Shown here: positions 15,596 through 22,568 of the stretch, one piece after another
How positions within the stretch are numbered: position 1 is the first letter of the stretch
How the letters are laid out: every line of letters begins with the position of its first letter
Notes under the pieces: model-generated
What the model was told of the DNA's origin: nothing
Seen by the model: the letters and a program-made list of their open reading frames with translations, nothing else
Database searches by the model: none
Assembly: GCF_001269925.1 (NCBI RefSeq)
Contig: NZ_LHVO01000063.1
Coordinates: 62,001-126,000, forward strand
DNA: 64,000 nt
Source of the DNA: Pseudomonas sp. MIACH
Lineage (GTDB): Bacteria > Pseudomonadota > Gammaproteobacteria > Pseudomonadales > Pseudomonadaceae
Direction: 5' to 3'
Made by a program: the position numbers and the translations under genes

Positions 15596-16989
15596 CCCAA
15601 CCGCGCCGCCCTGATCTTCTGGGTGTGTTGACGTGTCGCCAGGCAGTAATACAACGGGCACGTCACCACCAATCCCACCAGCCACGACAGGTCCGCGCCT
15701 TCCACCAGGTTGGCCCATGGCCCCACATACAGCGACGTATTGGCAAACGGCAGTTGCACGATGATGCCGATGAAGTACGCCACGATCGCATGCAGGTTGA
15801 AACGCCCATACACCCCGCCATCCGCCTGGAAAATCGAGGCAATGTCATAGACCCCGCGCTTGATGATGTAGAAGTCGATCAGGTTGATCGACGCCCACGG
15901 CACCAGCACCAGCAACAGCGCGAGGATCAGGCCGATAAATTGCGAGATGAAGTCCGCCGAGGCACCCAACGCCACCACGCAGCAACCGGCCAGGACCACG
16001 CCCGACAGCAACACACGCACCTTGATGCTCGGGGTCCAGTGGCTGGCGAAGGTCTGGACCGAGGTGATGATCGACAGCACCGCGCCGTACAGATTCAGGG
16101 CGTTGTGGCTGATGATATTGAGCAGGAACAGCACCATCAGGATCGGCCCCAACCAGCCGGTGGCTTGCTTGACCGCGACCATGGCTTCGGTGCCTTCGGG
16201 CGTGGCCAGTGCGGCTACCAGGCCAAAGGCGAAGGACAGGATGGTGCCAAGGGTGGCGCCCAGGTAGGTCGCAATGAACGGCCGGGTGATGCCGATGTCC
16301 GCCGGCAGGTAGCGCGAGTAGTCGCTGGTGTAGGGCGAAAAGCTGATCTGCCAGATCACCCCAAGCGACACGGTGGCCAACCAGCCCGCCGCGTTGAAGC
16401 CGCCTCGGGTCAGGAAGTCTGCCGGCAGGTCATGGGCGAAGATGTAGATAAAACCGGCCAGCAACGCGCTGCCCATCACCCAGGTGCCGATGCGGTTGAG
16501 GGTATGGATAAAGCGGTAGCCGATCACACCGATGGCGGTGGCGCTGAGGGCGCCGATCAGGATGCTCGCCGGCACCGGCACCGACGGCACGATGCCGACG
16601 ATGGACTTGCCGGCCAGGACGATATTGGAGATGAAAAAGCCGATGTAGATCAGTGCGGCGAAGAACACGATCAGCAGCGCACCGTAACGGCCGAACTGGC
16701 CACGGCTCTGCACCATCTGCGGGATGCCCATGCGCGGGCCCTGGGCCGATGCAAGGGCAATCACGATGCCGCCGAGCAGATGCCCGAGGGCAATCGCCAG
16801 CAGCCCCCACGCCAGATTGAGATGGAACACCTGGGCCACCATGGCACCCGTGACGATCGGCAGCGGTGCGATGTTGGTGCTGAACCATAAGGTGAACAGG
16901 TCGCGGGCCTTTCCATGGCGCTCTGCGAGGGGGACATAATCGACCGTGTGCTGCTCGATCAGGGGGTCTTGCCGGGACATCTGGGGCAT
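15583..16989 (-). CDS. NCS1-family nucleobase:cation symporter (CodB-like)
   Basis: 468 residues with about twelve hydrophobic helices. NCS1 features are FTLWFSTNIAPLPIVTGAM, LASAQGPRMGIPQMVQSRGQFG and, late, the NLIDFYIIKRGVYD segment. NCS1 carriers import cytosine, purines, allantoin, hydantoin or related rings with H+ or Na+. The gene diverges from a flavin reductase gene, and all three local promoters share an 18-bp motif (17075, 17248, 17899), so the cargo is probably the substrate of the flavin-dependent monooxygenase at 18022. The start ATG 16989 has only a weak GAG upstream; ATG 16980 is possible. Cargo unknown. Confidence 0.85.
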   Translation of the reverse strand: MPQMSRQDPLIEQHTVDYVPLAERHGKARDLFTLWFSTNIAPLPIVTGAMVAQVFHLNLAWGLLAIALGHLLGGIVIALASAQGPRMGIPQMVQSRGQFGRYGALLIVFFAALIYIGFFISNIVLAGKSIVGIVPSVPVPASILIGALSATAIGVIGYRFIHTLNRIGTWVMGSALLAGFIYIFAHDLPADFLTRGGFNAAGWLATVSLGVIWQISFSPYTSDYSRYLPADIGITRPFIATYLGATLGTILSFAFGLVAALATPEGTEAMVAVKQATGWLGPILMVLFLLNIISHNALNLYGAVLSIITSVQTFASHWTPSIKVRVLLSGVVLAGCCVVALGASADFISQFIGLILALLLVLVPWASINLIDFYIIKRGVYDIASIFQADGGVYGRFNLHAIVAYFIGIIVQLPFANTSLYVGPWANLVEGADLSWLVGLVVTCPLYYCLATRQHTQKIRAARLGYTD

Positions 16990-17074
16990 GGAAATGAACT
17001 CGCGTTTGTCTGATCTTATAGTTGTTTGACGCCAAACCGGGGGAGCTCTCTGGCCGCCCCTCAGATGAACACCA

Positions 17075-17092
17075 TATTATGGTATTCCAACA
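17075..17092. promoter_or_regulatory. 18-bp operator motif, copy 1 (NCS1 permease promoter)
   Basis: TATTATGGTATTCCAACA, with core TGGTATTCCA at 17080-17089, 86-103 bp upstream of the permease start. It matches copies 2 and 3 at 16 or more of 18 positions. The palindromic core resembles GntR/FadR-type operators. Confidence 0.6.
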
Positions 17093-17247
17093 TTTTCACA
17101 AGACTGATCCGTAGTTTCAGCGCCCATCTGATCCGCAAGTGTGCCACAGGGCACCCTGTTATTTCCTGCCATGGCGCCCGTATTTATTGGCTATAAGACC
17201 CAGCCTTGACGTTCATCGGGCGATTGAAAAAGCGGTTGCATCGATTG

Positions 17248-17265
17248 TATTACGGTATACCATCA
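17248..17265. promoter_or_regulatory. 18-bp operator motif, copy 2 (flavin reductase promoter)
   Basis: TATTACGGTATACCATCA, core CGGTATACCA, 46-63 bp upstream of the flavin reductase start. The remaining bases of the 322-bp gap 16990-17311 show no further gene. Confidence 0.6.
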
Positions 17266-17311
17266 GACCTACAAATTCATAAGAACCGCTCTACCCGCAG
17301 AGGACCGCCCC

Positions 17312-17797
17312 ATGATCGATGCCGCTATCTACAAACAAGTGATGGGTTCGTTTCCGTCCGGGGTCACCGTGATCACCACGCTGGATGACGACGGACAAAT
17401 CGTCGGGCTGACCGCCAGTGCCTTCAGCTCACTGTCCATGGACCCGGCGCTGGTGCTGTTCTGCCCCAACTACAGCTCCGACTCGTACCCGGTGTTGATC
17501 AAGAACAAACGCTTTGCCATTCATGTGCTTTCCGGTGGGCAGCAAACCGAAGCCTATGCCTTTGCGCGCAAGGGCAAGGACAAGGCCCAGGGCATCGAAT
17601 GGACGCTCAGTGAGTTGGGCAACCCGATCCTGGCCAATGCCACGGCGGTGATCGAGTGCGAGTTGTGGCGCGAATATGAAGGCGGCGATCACGCGATCAT
17701 GGTCGGCGCGGTGAAGAACCTGATCGTGCCCCAGCACAACGCCGGGCCACTGGTGTATTGCCACGGCAAGATGGGCGCCCTGCCGCTGCCGGCCTGA
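17312..17797 (+). CDS. Flavin reductase (RutF/HpaC-like), partner of a monooxygenase
   Basis: 161 residues of the flavin-reductase-like domain family: FPSGVTVITTLDDDG, the flavin-binding LTASAFSSLSMDPALVL, FAIHVLSG, and DHAIMVGAVKNLI near the end. Such proteins use NAD(P)H to make free reduced FMN for a two-component monooxygenase. The luciferase-like enzyme 225 bases downstream, with the same promoter motif, is the obvious recipient. ATG 17312 has AGAGG about 10 bases upstream. The two genes probably have separate promoters, since each has its own motif copy. The electron donor and flavin preference cannot be read. Confidence 0.85.
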   Translation: MIDAAIYKQVMGSFPSGVTVITTLDDDGQIVGLTASAFSSLSMDPALVLFCPNYSSDSYPVLIKNKRFAIHVLSGGQQTEAYAFARKGKDKAQGIEWTLSELGNPILANATAVIECELWREYEGGDHAIMVGAVKNLIVPQHNAGPLVYCHGKMGALPLPA

Positions 17798-17898
17798 GCC
17801 TTAGGGAGGATCCATTTTTTGTTTTATGTTCATCTCGCTCGCTTTCCTCGCGCGGTCATGCTGCAACCGCTGCAGAGAAAAGTTTTGCGGATATTCCG

Positions 17899-17916
17899 TA
17901 TTATGGTATACCAACA
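17899..17916. promoter_or_regulatory. 18-bp operator motif, copy 3 (monooxygenase promoter)
   Basis: TATTATGGTATACCAACA, with perfect palindromic core TGGTATACCA (17904-17913), 106-123 bp upstream of the monooxygenase start. It is nearly identical to copies 1 and 2. No matching regulator gene lies in the window. Confidence 0.6.
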
Positions 17917-18021
17917 ATTAATCCGCCGAACAGCCGTCATCACTGGCAAGCTTCACATTGGCGAGAGCACTTAAGGGCCCGCAGTCGACAGGCCGATCAC
18001 AATAGATCCGAGGTAAGCGTC

Positions 18022-19065
18022 ATGAAGTTTTCCCTGTTCGTACACATGGAACGTTGGGACGAAAGTGTCAGCCACCGTCAGTTGTTCGAAGACCTGACTG
18101 AACTGACCCTGATGGCCGAGGCTGGTGGCTTCAGTACTGTATGGATTGGCGAACACCACGCCATGGAATACACCATCTCGCCAAGCCCGATGCCGCTGCT
18201 GGCTTACCTCGCGGCCAAGACCACCACCATTCACCTGGGCGCCGGGACCATCATCGCGCCGTTCTGGCACCCGTTGCGGGTGGCGGGCGAATGCGCGTTG
18301 CTCGACGTGATCAGCAACGGGCGCATGGAAGTCGGCCTGGCCCGTGGCGCTTACCAGGTGGAGTTCGACCGCATGGCCGGCGGCATGCCCGCTTCCAGCG
18401 GCGGCCAGGCGCTGCGCGAGATGGTGCCGGTGGTGCGTGCCTTGTGGAAAGGCGACTACGCCCACGACGGCGACATCTGGAAGTTCCCCACCTCCACCAG
18501 CGTGCCCAAACCGATCCAGCAGCCCAACCCGCCGATGTGGATCGCCGCCCGCGACCCGGACTCGCACAACTTCGCAGTCGCCAACGGCTGCAACGTGATG
18601 GTCACGCCGCTGATGAAGGGCGACGAGGAAGTCCTCGACCTGAAAAACAAATTCCAGGCCGCCCTCGACAACAACCCCGGCGTACCGCGCCCGCAACTGA
18701 TGGTGCTGCGCCACACCCACGTGCATGCCGCCGATGATCCGGACGGCTGGAAAGTCGGGGCCAAGGCGATCTCGAAGTTCTATCGCACCTTCGATGCCTG
18801 GTTCGGTAATAAAGAGGTGCCGGTGAATGGCTTCCTGGCACCGAGCCCGGAAGAAAAATTCGCCGCCCGCCCGGAGTTCGAACTGGAAAGCCTGCACAAG
18901 ACCGCGATGATCGGCACCGCCGAAGAAATCATCCCGCGCATCCGCTACTACCAGGAACTGGGCGTGGATGAGTTCAGCTTCTGGTGCGACAACAGCCTGC
19001 CCCATGCCGAGAAGAAGAAGTCGCTGGCACTGTTTATCGAGCAGGTGGTGCCGGCGTTTCGGTAA
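18022..19065 (+). CDS. Luciferase-like (LLM) flavin-dependent monooxygenase
   Basis: 347 residues of the bacterial luciferase-like monooxygenase superfamily. The N-terminus (MKFSLFVHMERWDE) starts beta1 of the TIM barrel. GFSTVWIGEHHAMEYT and LGAGTIIAPFWHPLRVAGE are standard superfamily stretches, as is GRMEVGLARGAYQVEFDR. It would oxidise an organic substrate with O2 and FMNH2 supplied by the adjacent reductase. The permease suggests a small ring compound or amine. It does not show the RutA N-terminus, so uracil is not favoured. ATG 18022 is preceded by GAGG at good spacing; the upstream open frame is not supported. An 11-bp-arm hairpin follows at 19089-19117. Confidence 0.85.
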   Translation: MKFSLFVHMERWDESVSHRQLFEDLTELTLMAEAGGFSTVWIGEHHAMEYTISPSPMPLLAYLAAKTTTIHLGAGTIIAPFWHPLRVAGECALLDVISNGRMEVGLARGAYQVEFDRMAGGMPASSGGQALREMVPVVRALWKGDYAHDGDIWKFPTSTSVPKPIQQPNPPMWIAARDPDSHNFAVANGCNVMVTPLMKGDEEVLDLKNKFQAALDNNPGVPRPQLMVLRHTHVHAADDPDGWKVGAKAISKFYRTFDAWFGNKEVPVNGFLAPSPEEKFAARPEFELESLHKTAMIGTAEEIIPRIRYYQELGVDEFSFWCDNSLPHAEKKKSLALFIEQVVPAFR

Positions 19066-19088
19066 CTGAACACCGAGACTGGCTCTTG

Positions 19089-19117
19089 CGAAGGCAGCCG
19101 CCTCCCGGCTGCCTTCG
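19089..19117 (+). terminator. Hairpin after the LLM monooxygenase
   Basis: Perfect 11-bp arms CGAAGGCAGCC and GGCTGCCTTCG with a 7-base loop, 23 bases after the stop. No strong T-run follows, so it may be an inefficient terminator. Confidence 0.55.
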
Positions 19118-19223
19118 GACCAACTAATATCAAATTGGAATCACCCACCTCATTTGCTCTACACTGCGTCCTTTTCACGCCTCACTGATCGGCAGTTGCC
19201 GTCCCGTGAATAAGGAGATTCTG

Positions 19224-20678
19224 GTGTCGCTCAACGTCCGTAGTTGCCTCGCCATGGGTGCAATAACCCTGGCATCCCTCAGCCTCACAGGCTGCTTCAC
19301 CGAAGAAATTGACGCGCGTCAGACACGGGAAATCCAAGGCCTGCTCTACAAAGTGCACGCGGACGATCCGTTCAGCGGGCGCGTGCTCAATTACCCGATG
19401 TCCGTGCTCGGTTTGTTCAACGTCGGCACCTGTACTGTCGATATCGAAAAAGGGCTGCCCGACGGTGAAATTCATTGCTCCGACAACGCCGGTAACTTAC
19501 TGGCCTCGGGCGAGTTCAAAGCCGGCAAGCGCGATGGCAAAGAAGAAAAATTCGACGCCAAGACCGGCAAGAAAATCTTGATCGCCCATTGGAAAAACGG
19601 AGCGCAGGACGGTGTAACCGAGCAGTTCAACCCGCAGAACGGTGAACGTATCCTCGAGGTGCACTACACCGCCGGTAAAAAGAATGGCGCCGAACGCGCC
19701 TGGGACAATGAAGGCGATGCATTGATCGCCGACCTGAAATGGGAGAACGGCCTGCGCAGTGGTTTCGATAACCGTGGCACCCAGCACCGCACGTACCTGA
19801 ACGGCAAGCAGCACGGTCCTCAAAAAGACTATGGCCTGACCGGCAATCGCTTCTATGTCTCTGACGAAGAAAACTACGAAAACGGCCTGCAGCACGGCGC
19901 CCAGCGGCGGATCGATGCGCGCGGGAACGTGACTGAGTCCAGTGTGTTCGAACACGGAAAACTGCGCACACGCGTAGTTGACCAGTACAGCTATGACGGT
20001 AAACACATCCATCACGTCAGCCGTGTGGCCCTCAAGGAAGACGTCAACCAATACATGGCCAGTGACTTGGCCAACGACGGCACCGAACAGTACTGGGATG
20101 ACAACGGCCACCTCATCCGCGAACTGGAGTGGAACAAAGGCAAGTTGATCAGTGCCACCGCAACGGTGTGGGTCGGTGACCGCCAGGAAAGCCAGTTCCA
20201 GGGACTCGGGCGCGATAACTATGACCAACAACAGCGAGTGGTCAAACAGGGCCAGGAACGGCTGTTCAGTGACAAGGGTGAACTACAGGCAATCATCGTC
20301 TGGAATGCGGGCCAGGTCAGTCAGGTGCTTGTCACCCTCACACCCGACCTGCGCCAGCAGCACCCCGGCAAAATGGGCTTGCTCGGCGGCTTTCAGCAAT
20401 GGGCCAACCCGGTGAGAGAGGAAGAGGCCTTCGACAAGGACAGCACCTACGTCGGTGCCGGCTTTGTCTCCCGCTATGAGCAACTGGTCGACATCCCCGC
20501 GCCAGGCCAGGCGATCGTCACCACCCCGCACCAGGCAACGGTGGCCACGAGCTCCGGCAACAGCACCAGTGATCGTGAAAGCTGCGTACAACGCCAGGTC
20601 GACGCGGTGCATGCCGAAGATCCCGAGGCGCTGATCCGCGCCGACATGCTCGAAGAGTTCGAGCAGAGCTGCCTGTAA
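19224..20678 (+). CDS. Predicted lipoprotein with MORN/YwqK-type repeats
   Basis: 484 residues, no certain function. The signal peptide ends in a lipobox (LSLTG-Cys24), so a lipid-anchored envelope protein is predicted. From about residue 65 to 330 it has repeated units of the form NGxxxGxxxxYdxxGnl (for example LASGEFKAGKRDGKEEKFD, HWKNGAQDGVTEQF, YTAGKKNGAERAWD, YENGLQHGAQRRID), which is the MORN_2 pattern of YwqK-family proteins. The C-terminal third (about 400-484) lacks repeats. GTG 19224 is chosen for its perfect AAGGAG 6 bases upstream; a GTG at 19206 is in frame but has no binding site. 24 bases separate it from the DUF1810 gene. Confidence 0.72.
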   Translation: MSLNVRSCLAMGAITLASLSLTGCFTEEIDARQTREIQGLLYKVHADDPFSGRVLNYPMSVLGLFNVGTCTVDIEKGLPDGEIHCSDNAGNLLASGEFKAGKRDGKEEKFDAKTGKKILIAHWKNGAQDGVTEQFNPQNGERILEVHYTAGKKNGAERAWDNEGDALIADLKWENGLRSGFDNRGTQHRTYLNGKQHGPQKDYGLTGNRFYVSDEENYENGLQHGAQRRIDARGNVTESSVFEHGKLRTRVVDQYSYDGKHIHHVSRVALKEDVNQYMASDLANDGTEQYWDDNGHLIRELEWNKGKLISATATVWVGDRQESQFQGLGRDNYDQQQRVVKQGQERLFSDKGELQAIIVWNAGQVSQVLVTLTPDLRQQHPGKMGLLGGFQQWANPVREEEAFDKDSTYVGAGFVSRYEQLVDIPAPGQAIVTTPHQATVATSSGNSTSDRESCVQRQVDAVHAEDPEALIRADMLEEFEQSCL

Positions 20679-20702
20679 ACGTCATTGTTGATGGAGTGCG
20701 AC

Positions 20703-21131
20703 ATGAAGCAATCACTGGAACGCTTTGTCCTGGCTCAAGCCTCACAATTTGAAGCCGCCCTTAACGAGTTGGAGCGCGGAAAAAAAGACGGCCATTGGAT
20801 GTGGTTCATCTTTCCCCAACTGCGCGGCCTGGGCTCCAGCGAAAAGGCCACCTACTACGGCTTGCAGGACGCTGCTGAAGCACGCGACTACCTGCAACAC
20901 CCGCTACTGGGGCCCCGGCTTGCTCGCGCCACCCGTGCAGTCCTCGATGCAGCAGTGCCCTTGGAGGAGCTACTCGGCGAAGTCGACGCACTGAAATTCG
21001 CCTCCTGCATGACGCTGTTCGCGGCTGTCACTGATGCCGGATCCCTCTATGCGCAAGCGCGGGATGGCCTGAGCGGCGTAGATGAAAAAACACGTATGAT
21101 TCTTAACCAGCAAGAGAATGGACATGACTGA
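20703..21131 (+). CDS. DUF1810-family protein
   Basis: 142 residues matching the DUF1810 pattern: FVLAQASQFEAALNELERGKKD, then GHWMWFIFPQLRGLGSSEKATYYGL, then a helical stretch with HPLLGPRL and KFASCMTLFAA. The family is soluble and small, and I know of no established biochemical role. GGAG lies 8 bases before ATG 20703; an in-frame TTG at 20685 is less likely. The 3' end overlaps the next gene by 8 bases, so the two are probably translated together. It is followed closely by a sirtuin gene, hinting at NAD or ADP-ribose chemistry. That is only a contextual guess. Confidence 0.75.
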   Translation: MKQSLERFVLAQASQFEAALNELERGKKDGHWMWFIFPQLRGLGSSEKATYYGLQDAAEARDYLQHPLLGPRLARATRAVLDAAVPLEELLGEVDALKFASCMTLFAAVTDAGSLYAQARDGLSGVDEKTRMILNQQENGHD

Positions 21132-21603
21132 TTACGAAAAATGGACATTGGCAGTGCAGATCATCGTGGCGTTGGCCGCTTTCCTCTCTGTGTACCTGGT
21201 GGGCCGCCAGATCGGAATCTTGACGTCCCAACTCAAGGCAACACAGCTGGCCTCCGAAGCACAGAGCATCATCTCGATTGTCGAATTCCTGCAAGCCAGT
21301 GACGCCCGCGAAGCACGCGAAACGGTCCGCGCGACGCTATCGAGCCTGCACCATGACAGCTGGGACGAACGCCACGTCCAGCAGGCATCCTTGGCCTGTG
21401 CAAACTACGACGTCGTGGCAGCACTGCTGCGTGTGGATTTGATCACGAACAAACACGTCATCATCGAAAATTGGGCGCCCAGCATCCTGCACTGCCACCA
21501 AGTGCTTGCGCCCTACATCGAGAAAAAGCGCACCCAGGCAGGCGGCGACCGCAAATACTGGAGCAACTTCGATTGGTTGCGCGATCAGTGCGTCCGAAGC
21601 TGA
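21124..21603 (+). CDS. Small membrane-anchored protein of unknown function
   Basis: 159 residues. One N-terminal transmembrane segment (about residues 6-26, WTLAVQIIVALAAFLSVYLVG) precedes a soluble helical domain. The layout resembles the DUF4760-type family, but I cannot confirm this. The start is ATG 21124 with AGAG about 8 bases upstream; ATG 21118 is also in frame. It overlaps the DUF1810 stop and lies 23 bases before the sirtuin. The domain contains scattered arginine and aspartate but no recognisable catalytic motif. Function unknown. Confidence 0.65.
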   Translation: MTDYEKWTLAVQIIVALAAFLSVYLVGRQIGILTSQLKATQLASEAQSIISIVEFLQASDAREARETVRATLSSLHHDSWDERHVQQASLACANYDVVAALLRVDLITNKHVIIENWAPSILHCHQVLAPYIEKKRTQAGGDRKYWSNFDWLRDQCVRS

Positions 21604-21626
21604 ATGCAACTTCTTGAGGTGAAACG

Positions 21627-22388
21627 ATGAACGCCGAAACCCTTTTCCAACACACTCTCGAGAAGCTGCGCACGGCACGGCATGTAGTGATTTCTACTGG
21701 TGCAGGTATCTCCGCCGAAAGCGGCATTGCCACATTCCGCGACCCCGCGACCGGGCTCTGGTCGCGCTATAAGCAAGGCGAACTCGCCAGTGCTGAAGCC
21801 TTTGAACAAAACCCTGCATTGGTCTGGGGCTGGTATTCCTGGCGTCGAATGCTGGTCAGCAAAGCGAAGCCAAATGCTGCGCACCTGGCCGTGGCCGAGC
21901 TCGAACAATCCCTGCACCGCGTAACACTTATCACGCAGAACGTCGACGATCTGCATGAGCGCGCGGGCTCCAGGGATGCGATTCATCTACATGGGCACCT
22001 GACCACTGCTCGCTGCTACACGTGTAATAAACCTTATCTGGATGCCCTGCCTGTCAATGCGTCCCTGGAAGAAGGTCCATCAGATCCGCCGCACTGCCAA
22101 CACTGTGACGGCCTGGTTCGACCGAACGTTGTCTGGTTTGGTGAGAAATTGTCGCCTGAGGACATAAACCGCGCCAATGCAGCGGCGCTCGACTGCGACG
22201 TTTTCCTGTCCGTTGGGACCTCCGAAAGCGTCGCTCCAGCGGTATACCTGCCGATCTTGGCCGCCGAACGGGGAGCCTGGGTCGTGCACATCAATCGTGC
22301 ACCCTCCGTATCAGCGCCCGGCAACACCCTAATTGGCACCGCGACCAGTTGGCTTCCCAGAATTGCACAGGCATTGATCAGCGTTTAA
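21627..22388 (+). CDS. Sirtuin NAD-dependent protein deacylase (Sir2 family, CobB-like)
   Basis: 253 residues with an intact sirtuin core: GAGISAESGIATFRD (25-39), TQNVDDLHERAG (103-114), catalytic His122 in HLHGH, and the zinc cysteines Cys130, Cys133, Cys157 and Cys160. Tyr70 and Arg73 (the YxxR pair in WGWYSWRR) match the class III signature that binds succinyl or malonyl groups in SIRT5 and CobB, so desuccinylase/demalonylase activity is plausible alongside deacetylation. It uses NAD+ and releases nicotinamide and O-acyl-ADP-ribose. GAGG lies before ATG 21627. It is the last gene of the apparent operon with DUF1810 and the small membrane protein. Confidence 0.88.
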   Translation: MNAETLFQHTLEKLRTARHVVISTGAGISAESGIATFRDPATGLWSRYKQGELASAEAFEQNPALVWGWYSWRRMLVSKAKPNAAHLAVAELEQSLHRVTLITQNVDDLHERAGSRDAIHLHGHLTTARCYTCNKPYLDALPVNASLEEGPSDPPHCQHCDGLVRPNVVWFGEKLSPEDINRANAAALDCDVFLSVGTSESVAPAVYLPILAAERGAWVVHINRAPSVSAPGNTLIGTATSWLPRIAQALISV

Positions 22389-22568
22389 ATCACCAGAACA
22401 ACGTGCCCTTTGCCGTGCGATGCCCCCGCATCGCACCCAAAGCGGCATTTAACCGCACTGCATCATCGCAGCACCTGTAATAGTCTATTGCAGGACTCTA
22501 ATGTACTAACCAGTTAATTATCTTGCTAAAATCGCGTCTTTGCCCTCTCTCACTCGAGTCCTTTCGAC

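Noticed and set aside
18022..19065. Naming the LLM enzyme RutA (pyrimidine oxygenase)
   Set aside because: The N-terminal and active-site stretches differ from RutA and no rutB-E genes follow.
21627..22388. The Sir2 gene as an anti-phage NADase (ThsA/DSR-like)
   Set aside because: The protein has complete sirtuin zinc cysteines, catalytic His and deacylase YxxR signature at normal length, with no effector domain fused or adjacent.
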